This document shows, one piece after another, positions 46,330-59,331 of a stretch of DNA of 64,000 nt. Numbering within the stretch: the first letter of the stretch is position 1; each line of letters begins with the position of its first letter. The stretch covers positions 50,681,021-50,745,020 of the forward strand of contig NC_083587.1 of assembly GCF_027579695.1 (NCBI RefSeq). The letters are read 5' to 3'. This DNA comes from Neoarius graeffei (lineage: Eukaryota > Chordata > Actinopteri > Siluriformes > Ariidae). A program made the translations under genes and the position numbers. Under the pieces are notes generated by a model. The model made no database searches. It was not told where the DNA came from and saw nothing but the letters and a program-made list of their open reading frames with translations.

Positions 46330-47790
46330 ATTTCTGATTTTTTTTTTTTTTTTATAGATAAAGTAGACCAAATAAAATTTACCCAATAGTTAAAAAAATA
46401 AAATAAAATCACAGAAGGGGAAAGGGCACAGTGTGTGTAAGTCAGGGATTCACTTCTACTTTGGCTTCGTGCTAACTTCATCAAGGTGAACTTTGATTCA
46501 CCTTTTTTTTCCTCTTCCTGCTAGGATTTTTTTGTTTGTTTTGTTAGCAATCTTTAGGATGTAGAAGTATTCAGTGTTCCAGGAGTACCAACTTTGCCAT
46601 GCTTTTTCTTAAAAGGAAATTTTAATTTTATAAAAAAAATTGCTTTCTGCCTAAAATCAAGACCTGTTTTTTGTTTTTTCTTGAAATAATGCATTTTTAT
46701 TGACATAATGTATGTATTTACTTAACTGACCTTTAAATTAATAGCTTGATGGGTTTTTTTTTTTTGAGAAAATCGGTTTGTTAACATAGCATAGTAATGT
46801 AACGTGGGTTTTTTTTTTGTTTGTTTGTTGTTGTTTTTTAAAGCTAAAGCAGACCAAATAAAATTTACCCAATAGTAAAATATATATATATCACAGAAGG
46901 GGAAAGGGCACAGTGTGTGTAAGTCAGCAATTCACCTCTCATAGCAGTAACTTTGGCTTCGTGCTGACTTTATCGAGGTGAACTTTGATTCACTTTTTTT
47001 TTCTCTTCCTGCTAGGATTTTTTTTTTTTATTAGCAATGTTTAGGATGTAGAAGTATTCAGTGTTCCAGGAGTACCAACTTTGCCATGCTTTTTCTTAAA
47101 AAGAAATTTTCATAAAAAAAAAAATTTCTGCCTAAAATCAACACCTGTTTATTTTTCTTAAAAAATGCATTTTTATTGACATAATATATCTATTTACTTA
47201 ACTGAACTTCAAGTTAATAGCTTGTGTTTTGAGAAAATCGGTTTGTTAACATAGCATAGTAATGTAACGTGGGTTTTTTTTTTGTTTGTTTGTTGTTGTT
47301 TTTTAAAGCTAAAGCAGACCAAATAAAATTTACCCAATAGTAAAATATATATATCACAGAAGGGGAAAGGGCACAGTGTGTGTAAGTCAGGTATTCGCTT
47401 CTCATAGCAGTATCCTTGGCTTTGTACTGACTTGATCGAGGTGAACTTTGATTCACTTTTTTTCTTTTTTTCTCTCTTCCTGCTAGGATTTTATTTATTT
47501 TGTTAGCAGTGTTGCCACTTCTACATCCTAAATGTGTGCTATAACTGAAGCCAGTGCTCCAGGAGTACAAACTTTGCCATGCTTTTTCTTAAAAGGACAT
47601 TTTTTTACAAAAAAAGGTTGGGGTGTTTTTTTGTTTGTTTGTTTGTTTGTTTTCTGCCTAAAATCAACATCTGCTTGTTTTTTCTTAAAATAATGATTTT
47701 TTTCTTGACACAATGTACGTATTTAGTTAACTGAACTTCATCAAATTAATAGCTTGATGTATTTTGAGAAAATCAGTTCGTTAACATAGC
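46330..47790. repeat. Three tandem copies of a roughly 470-bp unit
   Basis: The phrase gaccaaataaaatttaccca recurs at 46367, 46852 and 47317 (spacing 485 and 465), and the shared unit includes ggggaaagggcacagtgtgt, ccaggagtac and tttctgcctaaaatcaa. Units vary in poly-T lengths. The third unit has a 15-bp inverted segment at 47518-47532. Confidence 0.9.
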
Positions 47791-48249
47791 ATCGTCAACC
47801 GATTTAATAACTTTTAAAACCGTTACATAAGACTTTTACGTTTGGCTCATACCTTTCCACACGACGTCATTAGTAGGATCGTGAACACGATCCCCTTACT
47901 CCTGAACCATAACACAGTCCTATATTCTTATGTCGACTTAATATCGTATTATTTTGACTTAACATTAACGTAACAGTAAAACACACTAATTTATTGCATA
48001 AATTATTAGAGTTCCTGGAAGGTTATTGAATAAATAAGTATCTCAAATTCAAAAGGTCAACATGGCCGCTGTGGCCATTAAAGCCTTAACTGTTAGGAGT
48101 CAAACCCCTGACCATACCTGAACACACTGAAGTGAATTATACATCATCCGATGTTCATGTCTAACAGATTCTGTGTAACATCTGGCTGACTTACGATCTG
48201 GGAGACGATCTGAGATTGTCGAGTCCTATCTGCGTACTTGGACTAAGTG
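47791..48249. other. Unique spacer
   Basis: Nothing recognisable. Confidence 0.4.
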
Positions 48250-48394
48250 TTCTACATGAGAATATTAAACCAATAATATTCAATTAGATGTAAGCTGTTG
48301 AATTAACAAAAATAAAACAAGTTGAAATATTATGAGATATTAAGTAAAAATGACATGCTACCTTTAAATGAGTTATTATGTCGGAAATAAGATA

Positions 48395-48860
48395 ATATTT
48401 AGCAATTATTCACCGAAGGTGAAGTGAATATCGGTGAATAATAACTGAGAGGAAGTCGAGGTTATTATTCAGCGATATTCACTGAGCCTGAGGCAGATAA
48501 TTGTTTTAGTATAAATACACAGGTGATTTTTTTTAAATTGTATTTTTTTAAATTATTTATTTCAGACTTCAAAAGCAGCATGCAAATGTCATAACAGACT
48601 TATCTACACCGAGTCACATAAAATACTTTGTTTTGAAATTGATAAAATAAATCACAATTCCACGTTACCTTTGAATAGTTTTAGACCAAACTTCGTAGCA
48701 TCTTTAGTGCTTTTAGGAACAGCATTTTCTTCCATAATGTGTAATTCTTCCTCACTTACTGTGACAAAGCGATCGGCCGCCATTTTGCCGAGTCGCTCGA
48801 AGCGATTGTCAAGAACTAGTTCGAATTTCTCAACCAATCAGTGCGTGGGATTTCCTAGAA
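48395..48860 (-). mobile_element. Non-autonomous element E with terminal hairpins
   Basis: The left part has overlapping palindromes (attattcaccgaaggtgaag ... gaatatcggtgaataat and gtgaatatcg...cgatattcac) at about 48398-48490. The right part holds an exon-like frame on the minus strand preceded by caatcagtgcgtggg. The exact right end is unclear. Confidence 0.5.
48669..48783 (-). pseudogene. First-exon remnant in element E
   Basis: The frame MAADRFVTVSEEELHIMEEN continues PKSTKDATKFGLKLFK and ends at a donor (AAAG then GTAACG, about 48663-48669). The closing motif (K..T..ATK.G.K.F.G) is alike to the family-A exon ending ATKYGIKVFDG, and recalls N-termini of tyrosine-recombinase (Crypton-like) proteins such as the KIAA1958 group. 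That comparison is from memory and tentative. Confidence 0.45.
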
Positions 48861-49480
48861 TCACCTCTGGATTTAGACTAAATTGAATTAACATGTTATT
48901 CAGTCAAAATAATGAGACTTTAAATAATGAGTTATAAAATCAAAAATGAGATATCTTGAACAAACCAGTTATTAAGTCAAAATAATGAGATAACAGCTTG
49001 AATTAACGAGTTATTCATTAGAAATTGCGAGATATTAAGTAAAAGAAATCCAGCATATCTTGAATTAATGAGTTCATTTGAAAAATGAAATATTTGATCA
49101 AAAGAACAAGCGAAAATAGTGAGATGTTAAGTCAAAACAGCATTCTAGCGTTAAATGAGTTATTAAGTTGAAAATGAGATGATATACTGAATTAACAACT
49201 TATTCAGGTGAAATAATGAGATAATCAAAAATTAGATATCTTGAACAAACCAGTTAAGTCAAAATAATGAGATAATATCTTGAACGAACTAGTTATTAAT
49301 TAGAAATTGCGAGATGTTAAATGAAAGAAATCCAGCATATCTTGAATTAATGAGTTCATTTGAAATATTAAGTCAAAATAATGAGATAATATCATGAACG
49401 ATTAATGAGCTGTTAAGCAAACAGTGAGATATTCAGTCCAAATAATAAAATCCTGAATGGCCAAGTCAAAATAATGATTA

Positions 49481-50791
49481 CTTTTGAAATAATAGCTTTT
49501 TTTTTTTCCGCAACTTGTGGTTCATGGCTTTAGAAATGTCATAAAACTTCGTGAGGACACGACTCCTTCGCTCGTCCTGCTCAGTCTGCGCTCCTCCGGT
49601 TAGCAGTGTTTCAGTGTTACGTACACAGACGCGGCTCGAACAGAAAGAAAGCACAGTGTGAGTTGCACACCTTTACCTCTGCTAGAGGAATAAAAGCCAT
49701 TCCAACAGCGCAGTTTCATCTCCTTAGACCCACGCCTCGCCTAATCTCTCCCCAAGAACATTTCCACTCCAGTTCCTCCCCACTCCAGACATATTTGCTC
49801 TCGCCAGCCGCTCGTGTCCCCGTTAAGATTTAAACAGCAAACAGAGAGCGGAGCAGAGATAACCTGCTTCTGGACCCACTCCACTCCCCCGACATTATTT
49901 TAGAAGAGCAGATCCGAGCTCTCGGCCACTGCGGCGCGATTATCTGCCACGATCCCTTCTCTCAGACGCAGCAGTCGTTCATTCATTCATCCTCGACACA
50001 AGCACGCGTGCACCTTCGGCGACGGAGGTGCAGAGGCAGGCTAACGCCGCGTGTGATTGCTGGCTCATGAGGAGAGAGTGCAGGAATAGAGGAACATCAC
50101 AAACAGCAAAACGCCACACGTTTATAGAGTCTGGCAGATCTGTGGTACAAATAATGTGAATAAAAACCGACATAAAATCAACAGCACTGTCCCAGTCCAC
50201 TATAACCGCACATTACCTTGAAATATAATCATTAAATTAAAATACTTCAAATATCTTGTTATTTATGAACAAGAATAAATTTATGAATCCATTTTATCTC
50301 ACGCTTGAAAGAGCGTTTTTCATGACCCGTGTATTACAGGTTATTCATAAAACTCCATCCCTGTTACCTGAACACATCCAAGCACTGTGAAATATTCCAC
50401 AAGTTACGTGTTTAACAGGAAGTCGCATCATATCATCCGAATTTCTTGATCATGTTATCCTGTTCCCCAAATTATAGACTGAAAGGAAGTTATAAATGAA
50501 AAAAGAAACAGTTTTTAAAGTTAAATCGATGAGCTTAATGTTATCAGTGAACACTAGTTAACCACATTTTCTGTATTTGCTAATTCTATGCAAGAAAAAA
50601 AGAAAATAGATAGAGGCTAGCTGTTACAAACCGGGACGTCTGGTCACTGTACCCTATAGATCCAGAACGGTAAGAGATAGAGAATGATGCTTAGTGAGGA
50701 AAAGTAGCGCTCTGCCACCCTGTACAAAAAAAAAAAAACTGATTGAAAAAATCATGAAAATTGACAGAGTTACAAGTGATTGAAAAAAAAT
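49481..50791. other. Unique sequence, no gene seen
   Basis: Complex single-copy sequence; 49560-50200 is GC-balanced, without plausible splice-bounded exons. Confidence 0.4.
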
Positions 50792-51235
50792 CCTGTTTTT
50801 CATGGCTCATTCCTGATCAGTGATCCAGATCAGCACCAAAAGTCAGAGCAACGTAATTCAGCCCAAAGGTATTCTTCAGGTCAAATTTGGTGATGATTGG
50901 TTGCAAACTGAGACAGAAATAAGCGACTGAAAAAAAAATCCTGTTTTTCATGGCTCATTCCTGATCAGTGATCCAGATCAGCACCAAAAGTCAGAGCAAC
51001 GTAATTCAGCCCAAAGGTATTCTTCAGGTCAAATTTGGTGATGATTGGTTGCAAACTGAGACAGAAATAAGCGACTGAAAAAAAAATCCTGTTTTTCATG
51101 GCTCATTCCTGATCAGTGATCCAGATCAGCACCAAAAGTCAGAGCAATGTAATTCAGCCCAGAGGTATTCTTCAGGTCAAATTTGGTGATGAGTGATTGA
51201 AAACTAAGGGAGAAATAGCGTCCTAAAAAAACGTT
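50792..51235. repeat. Three tandem copies of a 148-bp unit
   Basis: cctgtttttcatggctcatt starts at 50792, 50940 and 51088. The first two units are virtually identical; the third drifts at its end. Such identity implies recent duplication or homogenisation. Confidence 0.93.
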
Positions 51236-52313
51236 AGAAGAAAGATCCTGAGTGAGAGTAACAATTTGCACCAGCACTTAGCACAAATTAAAAAAAAAAA
51301 AAAACTCAAATCATTTAAGAGCACAATGGAACTTGTCAATGTCAGTAAAGAAAATTCATAAAAACAAAAAGAGTAAAAAAAAAAAAGTTAGCTAAGATGA
51401 CTTGATTTCTTTCCGTAGTTTAACGTTAAAATTCCCATAAAGTTTCATTTTTAATAAATATAAGAGTTCTTCAGTCCTGCAGTAATGGAAACCCGTTTGA
51501 TTTTTTTTTTTCTCCAGCATTCCCATGAACAAACGTGCATTCTTCTTTCATTAACCTTCTACACCACGTAATTAGCTAAGCACTCATAACGAACCCATTT
51601 ACTTTGACCTGTTTTGGTTTCCTTCTCTGACTTTGCCCCCTATCATCACCTGAAACAGGAGGCCACGCTCTCCAATAAAGCAGCCCTCCGAACACGACTG
51701 CCTGCATCAAATATGATGTATATTAACACCGGCGCTGCGACTCGGCGCTGTCAGCCTTCTATTATAAAGTGCCGACCCCCGCCCCTTGTTTTGATACAGC
51801 CGTAATTTAAAGACCCATCTTAATTGACTTATTTTTTTTTTCCGCACGTGCCTCTTGCGAGTGAGTGCGGCGCTGCTTTATTGGGCCACACACAATGTAG
51901 CCGCTTCAATTTTACCATTCATAATGAATGCACAGGCTCCATTCAGATGCAGCCATAAGCACACAGCAGATAAGAATTTAATTAAATGTAGATTAAAACC
52001 AAACAGGAAAACACACTCGCTGATAATTTTTTTATCACCTCCCCTGGTCATATTCTTTCCCACACACACACTCGCACATTCCACATTCAGTTCGTTTTTT
52101 TTTTTTTTTGGTGGGGAGTCTCTGGGCAAATATTTTGATCTTTACCCTGTCCGAATGTTCAACTCCAGTGAAGTTATACGGTATCGTCCTGATGGTTTAC
52201 AGGCGCTATAGAGACAAATGTGTACAGTCTTGTTTATGTAGTAAGCCATGATTTTGTTTCAACAGCTTCTTCTGGATGAGATCATTTCTCTGATTGCGAT
52301 CCACGGTTTATAT
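51236..52313. other. Unique sequence; candidate conserved non-coding DNA
   Basis: 51600-52020 is dense, repeat-free and TAAT-rich (gaatttaattaaatgtagat), typical of enhancers of developmental genes, but this is only an impression. No exon seen. Confidence 0.35.
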
Positions 52314-52531
52314 TTAACCTCCTAGGGCCTAGCGGTCACATACGTGGACAGCACTTTTTAGAAATTCAGAACAAGAATCCACATATGTGGACATACTTTT
52401 TCTCAAAAAGTACATCTTATCAAAGATGATGCTTAGTTTTTATTCTAATCAGGTTCTAATAAGCCCAAATAGCAAAAAGAAATAAAAAATGCATGTAAAA
52501 AAAAAAAACAGCTTGGGTCTTAGGAGGTTAG
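52314..52531. mobile_element. Small MITE with piggyBac-like ends
   Basis: TTAA at 52314-52317 and TTAG at 52528-52531 border inverted ends cctcctagggcctagc and gcttgggtcttaggagg. It contains a second short inverted repeat (tccacatatgtgga). No ORF. Confidence 0.65.
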
Positions 52532-53153
52532 AGAAATATTCTGGCACGTTTTAACCATTTCTCTCTCTCTCTCTCTCTCTGACCATTGCAGCTCACAAAC
52601 GGTCATGGATTTTACTCTAAAGATTCAAGAATGCAAAGGGCTGGTTGGTTGGGTTTTTGGGTTTTTTTTTTTGACACTTGTTGACTCGTAATAAACACAA
52701 TTACACAAATCGTAGAATTTTGAAGGATTTTAGTGACATGCATTCGAGCATTTCAATTCATTCGACCAGCTGTTCAGGAAAACATTAAAATAATTAAAAA
52801 TGATAACGATGACTCGGCTGAGACCTCCAAAGGTGCAGTAAGCGCTTTTTCTGGATAAAGACGGGGGAAATCGCTTACCATCTGCTCCGTTTGTTCAGAG
52901 GAATCATTTGTGCATTTGTATTTTAAAAAAAAAACAAATAGAATGAACGTCAGTAGCTAATTACACACCCGAATATGGCTTCGTCAAATAACAGCGTGAA
53001 CTCATTGCTTTTGCCTTGAATCCTTTGTTAAATATATATGTATTTTTTTAAATTCCAACAAAAAAAGTTTGGGGTTTTTTTTGCCACTTTTCCATCACGA
53101 TTAATACAGACAAGTTTAAGAGGGTTTCAGTTTCCGAGTCTGTTCTTCCTTCC

Positions 53154-53190
<37 letters not shown>

Positions 53191-53284
53191 TCAAGTTTCT
53201 GGATTGGGCTGAAATGGAAACACACACACACACACACACACACACAATTGGCACCTCACATGGCAGTGCCTCTGTTGTGCCATT

Positions 53285-53327
<43 letters not shown>

Positions 53328-56300
53328 ACTCCACGGCCTCTCTGTTCTGCTCTATTACCCCCGCATAAGCCTTGCGCCTTTTCCTGCGGGGAGAGGAGCA
53401 ATTTCCTGTCGCCACGCGTTTGATCAAGTGCTAAAACCCGCGCGATCAACACAGGGACAGATGTCGGCTCCAGATGGCCGCGCGGCACCACCCGGGGCAG
53501 CCGAGGGTCTGTGCCAGGATGGCAGAACGGCAGTGGGTGAGGGCAGTGGGCACCCTCCCTCCGCTCCAGCCCGACAAATGCAATTAGGCCCTTTAGCCAC
53601 CGGTTACCCGCTCAGGCCGGCACCGAGCATCAGAGGGCGCGATTAGTGTCTGCAGCAAGCAATATGTGGAATTACGGCAGGACACAGACGCAGGGCATGA
53701 TGGGACAGCTCGAGGGAAGGCAGGTGAAGGCCTGGATCGGGGTATTTCAGCCTTGTTTTGGCACACTTTGGGGTATTTTTTTTTACAGGGTGGATAAGGG
53801 AATAAGAGTGATGGCTTGATTCACCATCACACCTTCGTCGTCTCGAGCGGTTCCAGATTGACAGATCGTGCCAACATCTGTCAGCTGCTCCGTTTCTGGG
53901 CTCTTTTTGGAGTGTTTCTTTGACAAGGAGTCGAGTTGCCATTTTATCCCCCCCTCATCATTTCCGAACGTGCCAGTGCAGGCTGTGCCGACGTCTTTGT
54001 CAGCTCTCCTCCTTCGATTAGCCTGAGTTGTGGCGATCTGTCATCTTCCAAAATGGCTGACAGATGCATCAATCTGCCGCTTTCTGTCTCCCACTGACGC
54101 CAAAACGCCCAGGAGGACCTTTTCCAGTGATTTTTTTTTTTTTGCAGTCCTCCCATTTGCAAGAGGGCAGCGTTCCACGAGCCCATGTGGCCGGCAGACA
54201 CAGCCATGTTGGAGGAAGGCTGTTAGGCTCACCTGCTCCCCGGAGTGAGGCATGCTGGGTAGGGGGATCCGGGCCACCGGGCACAGCTGGGGGTCCGGCG
54301 CAGAGCTCCTACTGCTGCCGCCGCCGCTGGCATTCTCATGTCCTATTAATGTGGCTGGGCAAAAGGGGTGTGTGTGCGTGTGTGTGTGTGTGCACTGAAT
54401 GTGCCTCTCAGCAGGAGCCTCGGTAAACACATGTCGACTGGCCGCAACCAGTTTAGGGAAAAAAGAGAAAGAAACAGCAACTGTGTGTGTTTGTGGGTTT
54501 TTTTTTTTTCATGGAGAACTTGTGTGTGTGTGTGTGTGTGTGTGTGTGGGCCTGCAGGGCCTCTGAGTCACACACACCTAACCTGAGGTTATGGCACAGT
54601 CATTAGGAACATGTGCTGGCATTATTGTTACTGTGTGTTATTAACACAGTATTTCAGGAAAAAAAAAAAAAAGCTGGAAATCACAAATTAGGACTGATCA
54701 CGTAGCAAACACCATCCTACTGTTTTTACATTTTAATGCTGAACGACACGGAAACGATTCTCAATTCTGAATATTTCATTTGTACGCCTGTATTTCTGCA
54801 TTGTCTCGCACCCACATCTCTATAAACACATAACAAATAAATCCATCATCACAAAACTGTCACGCTTTCAACTGAGTCACGGCGTCAGCGCGTCCTAGAT
54901 TTGTTTGTTTTTGGGGTTTCTTTTATGGATTTACGTTCTCACGTCCAAAAAAAGTGTATTTTCAACATTTGACTGACATCTAAAGCGCTAATTGATGTGT
55001 AAAAATGGTTTCTAGTAATTCACATATTACGGCTCTTTATTTCATCAGTGGCAGCAAATATCATTTTCAGTCAGCTATGAAAAGAGCTGCTCGCATCTCG
55101 AGGGACTTATCACAGAAACGGCGTTTAATTATAAGGAAGAATATCTCATTTTTAATATTCGGAATCATTTCCGTTATCAGATGGGAAGTGGAAGCTGGAT
55201 CGTTTTCTAAGCTGTAATTGTGTACCTACGTGCGCGCGCGTGTGTGTGTGTGAATTAGAGAGACTGAGAGAATTATTTTCAAACAGAAAAGATAGAAGGA
55301 AAGAGTTGAAAGATGGAGTCACACTTGTGCCTCGTGCTTCTGACTCAAAGACCTTTCATTTCTGGATTATGACTTGATGCTATATATCCCATTTAAATGT
55401 GTACTGGCTCGCCATATTTCTGTCATATGATGCAGAATGATTATTGCATATTTTATTTATCTCTTGCGCTTTTTTTTGGCATTTTTTTTTTCACAAAGCC
55501 AGATAACTAATATTAATATAAATATCTGAATATGACCTTTCAGAGTGGAAGCTGTTATAAAATGTGTACAGATGTTTTTTGTTGGTTTTTTTTTTTTTTG
55601 GGACCAGCAGTAAGGATGTAGTGAAAAAGCAGAACATTCAGAGGATGAGAAAAGGATGAGAAGAGAATGAGAAGAGTGCCCCCTGTTGGTTATAAACACA
55701 CCATCACACCATCCTGAATGATCTTCAATCCTACTTGCATTTCTTTATCTATAAATTGTCCAAGTATGAAGCCAGTCAGTGCCAAACACTGAATACCTGT
55801 GAATCATTGTAGCTTTCTTTCTTTCTTTCTTTTTCTCAGCCTGCGCATTGGATGAAGATGATTTACAAGTGTCAATTTACAAAAGTTTCGCATTCACCAT
55901 CCAGCTCTGGACATGAAGTTTCACATGAATTCTCAATTCAGCTCTTTACTTTAGGATTGAATTCAAGACCATTTGGTTTTGGTTTTCTTTTAAACGCTTT
56001 ATTTGTTCGTTTCTCAATTAACATTTGTACAAACAAGACAATCCAGAAAGAAAAAAAAAAACAAAAAAACATACACTCGACCCAACACACAATTGAAATG
56101 GGCGGGGCACTACACGCTTCACAGTCTTATTGATCTAATCTCATAACAGCTGAGATCTCAACCCATTCTTCATCTTGTACGCAGTCCGTTTAGACTAGAG
56201 TTCTGCATGGGTTCCTGATTCAGTCCTTAGAGAATGAGTCAGCTTTTCCATGCAGTGCATTTCCTCTACGATGCCCCGCCGGTATTTGGCTTTTAATGAC

Positions 56301-57389
56301 GCCAGCGTTCACGCTTTATCTTTTTACAGGAAGCTGCGTCATACCGTATTATAAACTATTTTAGCTATGGGTCACATCCAATAAATCAGACACAGGACGT
56401 GTGTGTATGATTATCATGTAGACATTAACAGGAATCATTAGGGATAGAAAAAAATAACCGATTTTTCAGTTTCTGCATCAACGTTTTACCATCTGGCCAA
56501 ACTTTTAATTTAGTTCTTTGAACATTTTTACGTTTATCGCATTTGGAAGACGCTCTTATCCAGAGTGACTTCAAGGCACTTCTTCTGATATCGGTTCACT
56601 AGGTCAAGGACTGATACTCCATTTCCACCAACACACACCAGGTGCTAGTCCTGGGCTGGCGCTAGTGCTGTTTTAGAGTTGGTTCAACGTACAGTATGCG
56701 CCATCTAAGAACCAGTTTGTTTTTCCATAAGCTAGAGATCCACATCATTACATCACTGTACATGTCTCAACTTTCCCAGTCGCAAGCCCCATTGCGAGCA
56801 CTGCTAGCCCACCCTACTGGGCGGGAACAACAATGACGGACATCTTTTTTTTTTTCTTCTTCTTCTGTGAATTAGTCAGAACAGACACTACACTAGCTTT
56901 GGGGTTTTTTTTTTAAATGGTCTCACAGGTTTAGCTGGTCCGATTGGTTATGATAATCCCGCCTCCAGCCCCTGACATGAGCAGTTCTTCGTTGGTGTTG
57001 CTCCAGAACCAGTTTTTCTTTGGCTGTCAAAATGCAAAGAACTGGTTCGAGAAAAGGGCCCGGGTCCAAACCAGCCCTGGAACTGTCTTGGTGGAAAAGT
57101 AGAACTGTATCAATCTAAAGACTCTGTTTGGAAGATAATATAGTAAGAAAAGCACACATACACGACTTTAAGTTTTTTTTTTCTTTTTTTAAAGTGCTAA
57201 TTTAAGTACTTCAGGAAGAGATAGGGCTTTAGACGTCATCATCAGCTCGGGGAGGTTCATTCCAACACCTACTGTAGGTACCAGAACAGTGTCTTGATGC
57301 ATGCCTTCCTGACAGATGGTGGGATTAGTTGATTGTCCATGACATGGTTACCCCAAGGTTGTGTCCAGTGACTGAAGGAGAGATGTAAA
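52532..57389. other. Long unique block with microsatellites
   Basis: Holds (GA)n 53156-53187, (CA)n 53220-53246, (CT)n 53290-53322, (GT)n 54521-54548 and many poly-T tracts. A retroposon-like end (ttggaagacgctcttatcca) lies near 56545. The 202-codon frame at 53038-53646 runs through three microsatellites and is judged random. 53400-53760 and 54000-54330 are complex and could be conserved. Confidence 0.4.
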
Positions 57390-57850
57390 CACACTCACCA
57401 GACACTTAATAGGAACACACCTGTACCTGTGCACCTGCTCTGCTCTTCCATGCATTCATTCATTCATTCATTCAATCAGTCAGTGATGTAACAACAGTGC
57501 AATGCATTTATATAAAAAAAAAAAAAAAACGCATTGCGTCTTGTTTTTTTGTTTTGTTTGGGGTTCCCCCCCCAAAATTTGTCAGTAGTTGTCCAGTGTG
57601 GGCGACACCCATCAGATTCCTATTCTTGGCTGACAGGAGTCGAACCCGATGTGCTCTTCTGCTGTTAAAGCACACCCACCTGAAGGTTTAATGTGCTGTG
57701 CATTCTGAGATGCTTTTCTCCTCACCACAGATGTAAAGAGTGGTTACCAGAGACATCCTTTCAGCTCTTCAACAAACCATTTCCCTCCCTGAATGTTTTT
57801 TTTTTTTTTACACCATTGTGCGTGAAAATGCCAAAATTTCCAAGACGACA
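57390..57850 (-). pseudogene. Tc1-family relic (family 1), minus strand
   Basis: The left end acactcaccagacacttaat with aggaaca matches the terminal repeat of the 6282-7206 element. The region 57640-57850 matches decayed transposase sequence on the minus strand (tgcattctgagatgcttttc, taaagagtggttacc). No open frame. An (ATTC)n tract (57459-57478) and poly-A tracts interrupt it. Confidence 0.65.
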
Positions 57851-58946
57851 CTGCTGGAAATCACACTACAGTGTGATCAAAGTTTCTATTTAAGCACAGA
57901 AGTCACATCGAGAGAATAATCTCTTTTTCAAGCGCCCTCTGGACTCGAAGGCAGCGCAGTAGTTACCACATACAACATTGCACACTTACAAAAGCACTTA
58001 AAAAAAAAAAAAAAAAAACAGATCTCATACAGTAGATAGAACATTAACAAATAAAGGTGAGTATAAGAACGTTCATTCATTCTTTCATAGATTTATTTAT
58101 CGTCGATATGTACAATGAGTCAAAGACTCGTAACAAATACATTTGAACTGATAAAAGATCTAAATTAAAAATATTTTTAAAAAAACAAGCATTGAACTAC
58201 TATAATAGATAAATATCAAATACATATGATTTTATTAAGGAGGTCTTATATAAGACGTATTAAATTTGAAAAAATAAAAATAAAATGTCGTCGAAAATAT
58301 AACTAAATGCAATTTAACCCTGTTGATCACAAATATTACATTTGCACAATGTGCCACGAGCAAGATTCGTTTTCTTTATAGCGCTTTCACACTTGGTTAG
58401 AGAATCAAGACGTCTCGTGACGCAAATCGTGCCGTGCTTTTTGTGTGCGATAATACAGATCGTCTTCACGCTGCATCAGAAAGAAATGTCATCTGATAAA
58501 GATCGCAGTGATGAGTACAGATGTTGAAACATCTGCAAAAAAAAAAAAGTCACTTAAATAAAAAATGCATAAAAAGGAGGTTTACAAAGTATTAAATGCT
58601 GGGAACACGTTATATCACGCTACAAACCATGAGTACTGCTAGCAGCAAATAAACCATATGGGCAAATAAACAGAGCCTGAATTAATCAATGTTCAAATTA
58701 CACCAATATATTAATGAACATGTTGTTAATTACACTGTTAAGCGGCGAAATTAAGAAGTGAGGCTGAAAAGCATGTTGTTTGTATGTTTATTTAACACCT
58801 GGAGACCGGAGTTGAGGAAGTTATCAACATTTAGGTGCGCCGTAATTTAATTGACGCAACTTTATCCGGATTACTTTTAGCCGTGAACTGAATAAACAGC
58901 CAGTTGAGATGTTTTTCAGGTAATTCACGGTGTTATTTTCTAAACA
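57851..58946. other. AT-rich unique sequence
   Basis: Nothing recognisable. Confidence 0.4.
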
Positions 58947-59319
58947 GGGCGGCACGGTGGTGTAGTGGTTAGCGCTGTCACCTCACAGCAAGAAGGTCCG
59001 GGTTCGAGCCCCGTGGCCGGCGAGGGCCTTTCTGTGCGGAGTTTGCATGTTCTCCCCGTGTCCGCGTGGGTTTCCTCCGGGTGCTCCGGTTTCCCCCACA
59101 GTCCAAAGACATGCAGGTTAGGTTAACTGGTGACTCTAAATTGAGCGTAGGTGTGAATGTGAGTGTAAATGGTTGTCTGTGTCTATGTGTCAGCCCTGTG
59201 ATGACCTGGCGGCTTGTCCAGGGTGTACCCCGCCTTTCGCCCGTAGTCAGCTGGGATAGGCTCCAGCTCGCCTGCGACCCTGTAGGACAGGATAAAGCGG
59301 CTAGAGATAATGAGATGAG
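58947..59319 (+). mobile_element. tRNA-derived SINE, copy 7
   Basis: Perfect 12-bp TSD attttctaaaca at 58935-58946 and 59320-59331. B-box-like ggttcgagcc at 59001-59010. Full-length and little diverged. Confidence 0.95.
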
Positions 59320-59331
59320 ATTTTCTAAACA

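Larger units (their letters stand above)
48250..49480. repeat. Degenerate AT-rich array with a 285-bp higher-order duplication, split by element E
   Basis: Short motifs attaagtcaaaataatgag and cttgaattaatgagtt recur throughout. A block of about 135 bp at 48948-49084 repeats at 49233-49364. Element 48395-48860 interrupts the left part. Confidence 0.75.

Noticed and set aside
53038..53646. 202-codon frame
   Set aside because: It runs through (GA)n, (CA)n and (CT)n microsatellites; no domain, and low-complexity peptide.
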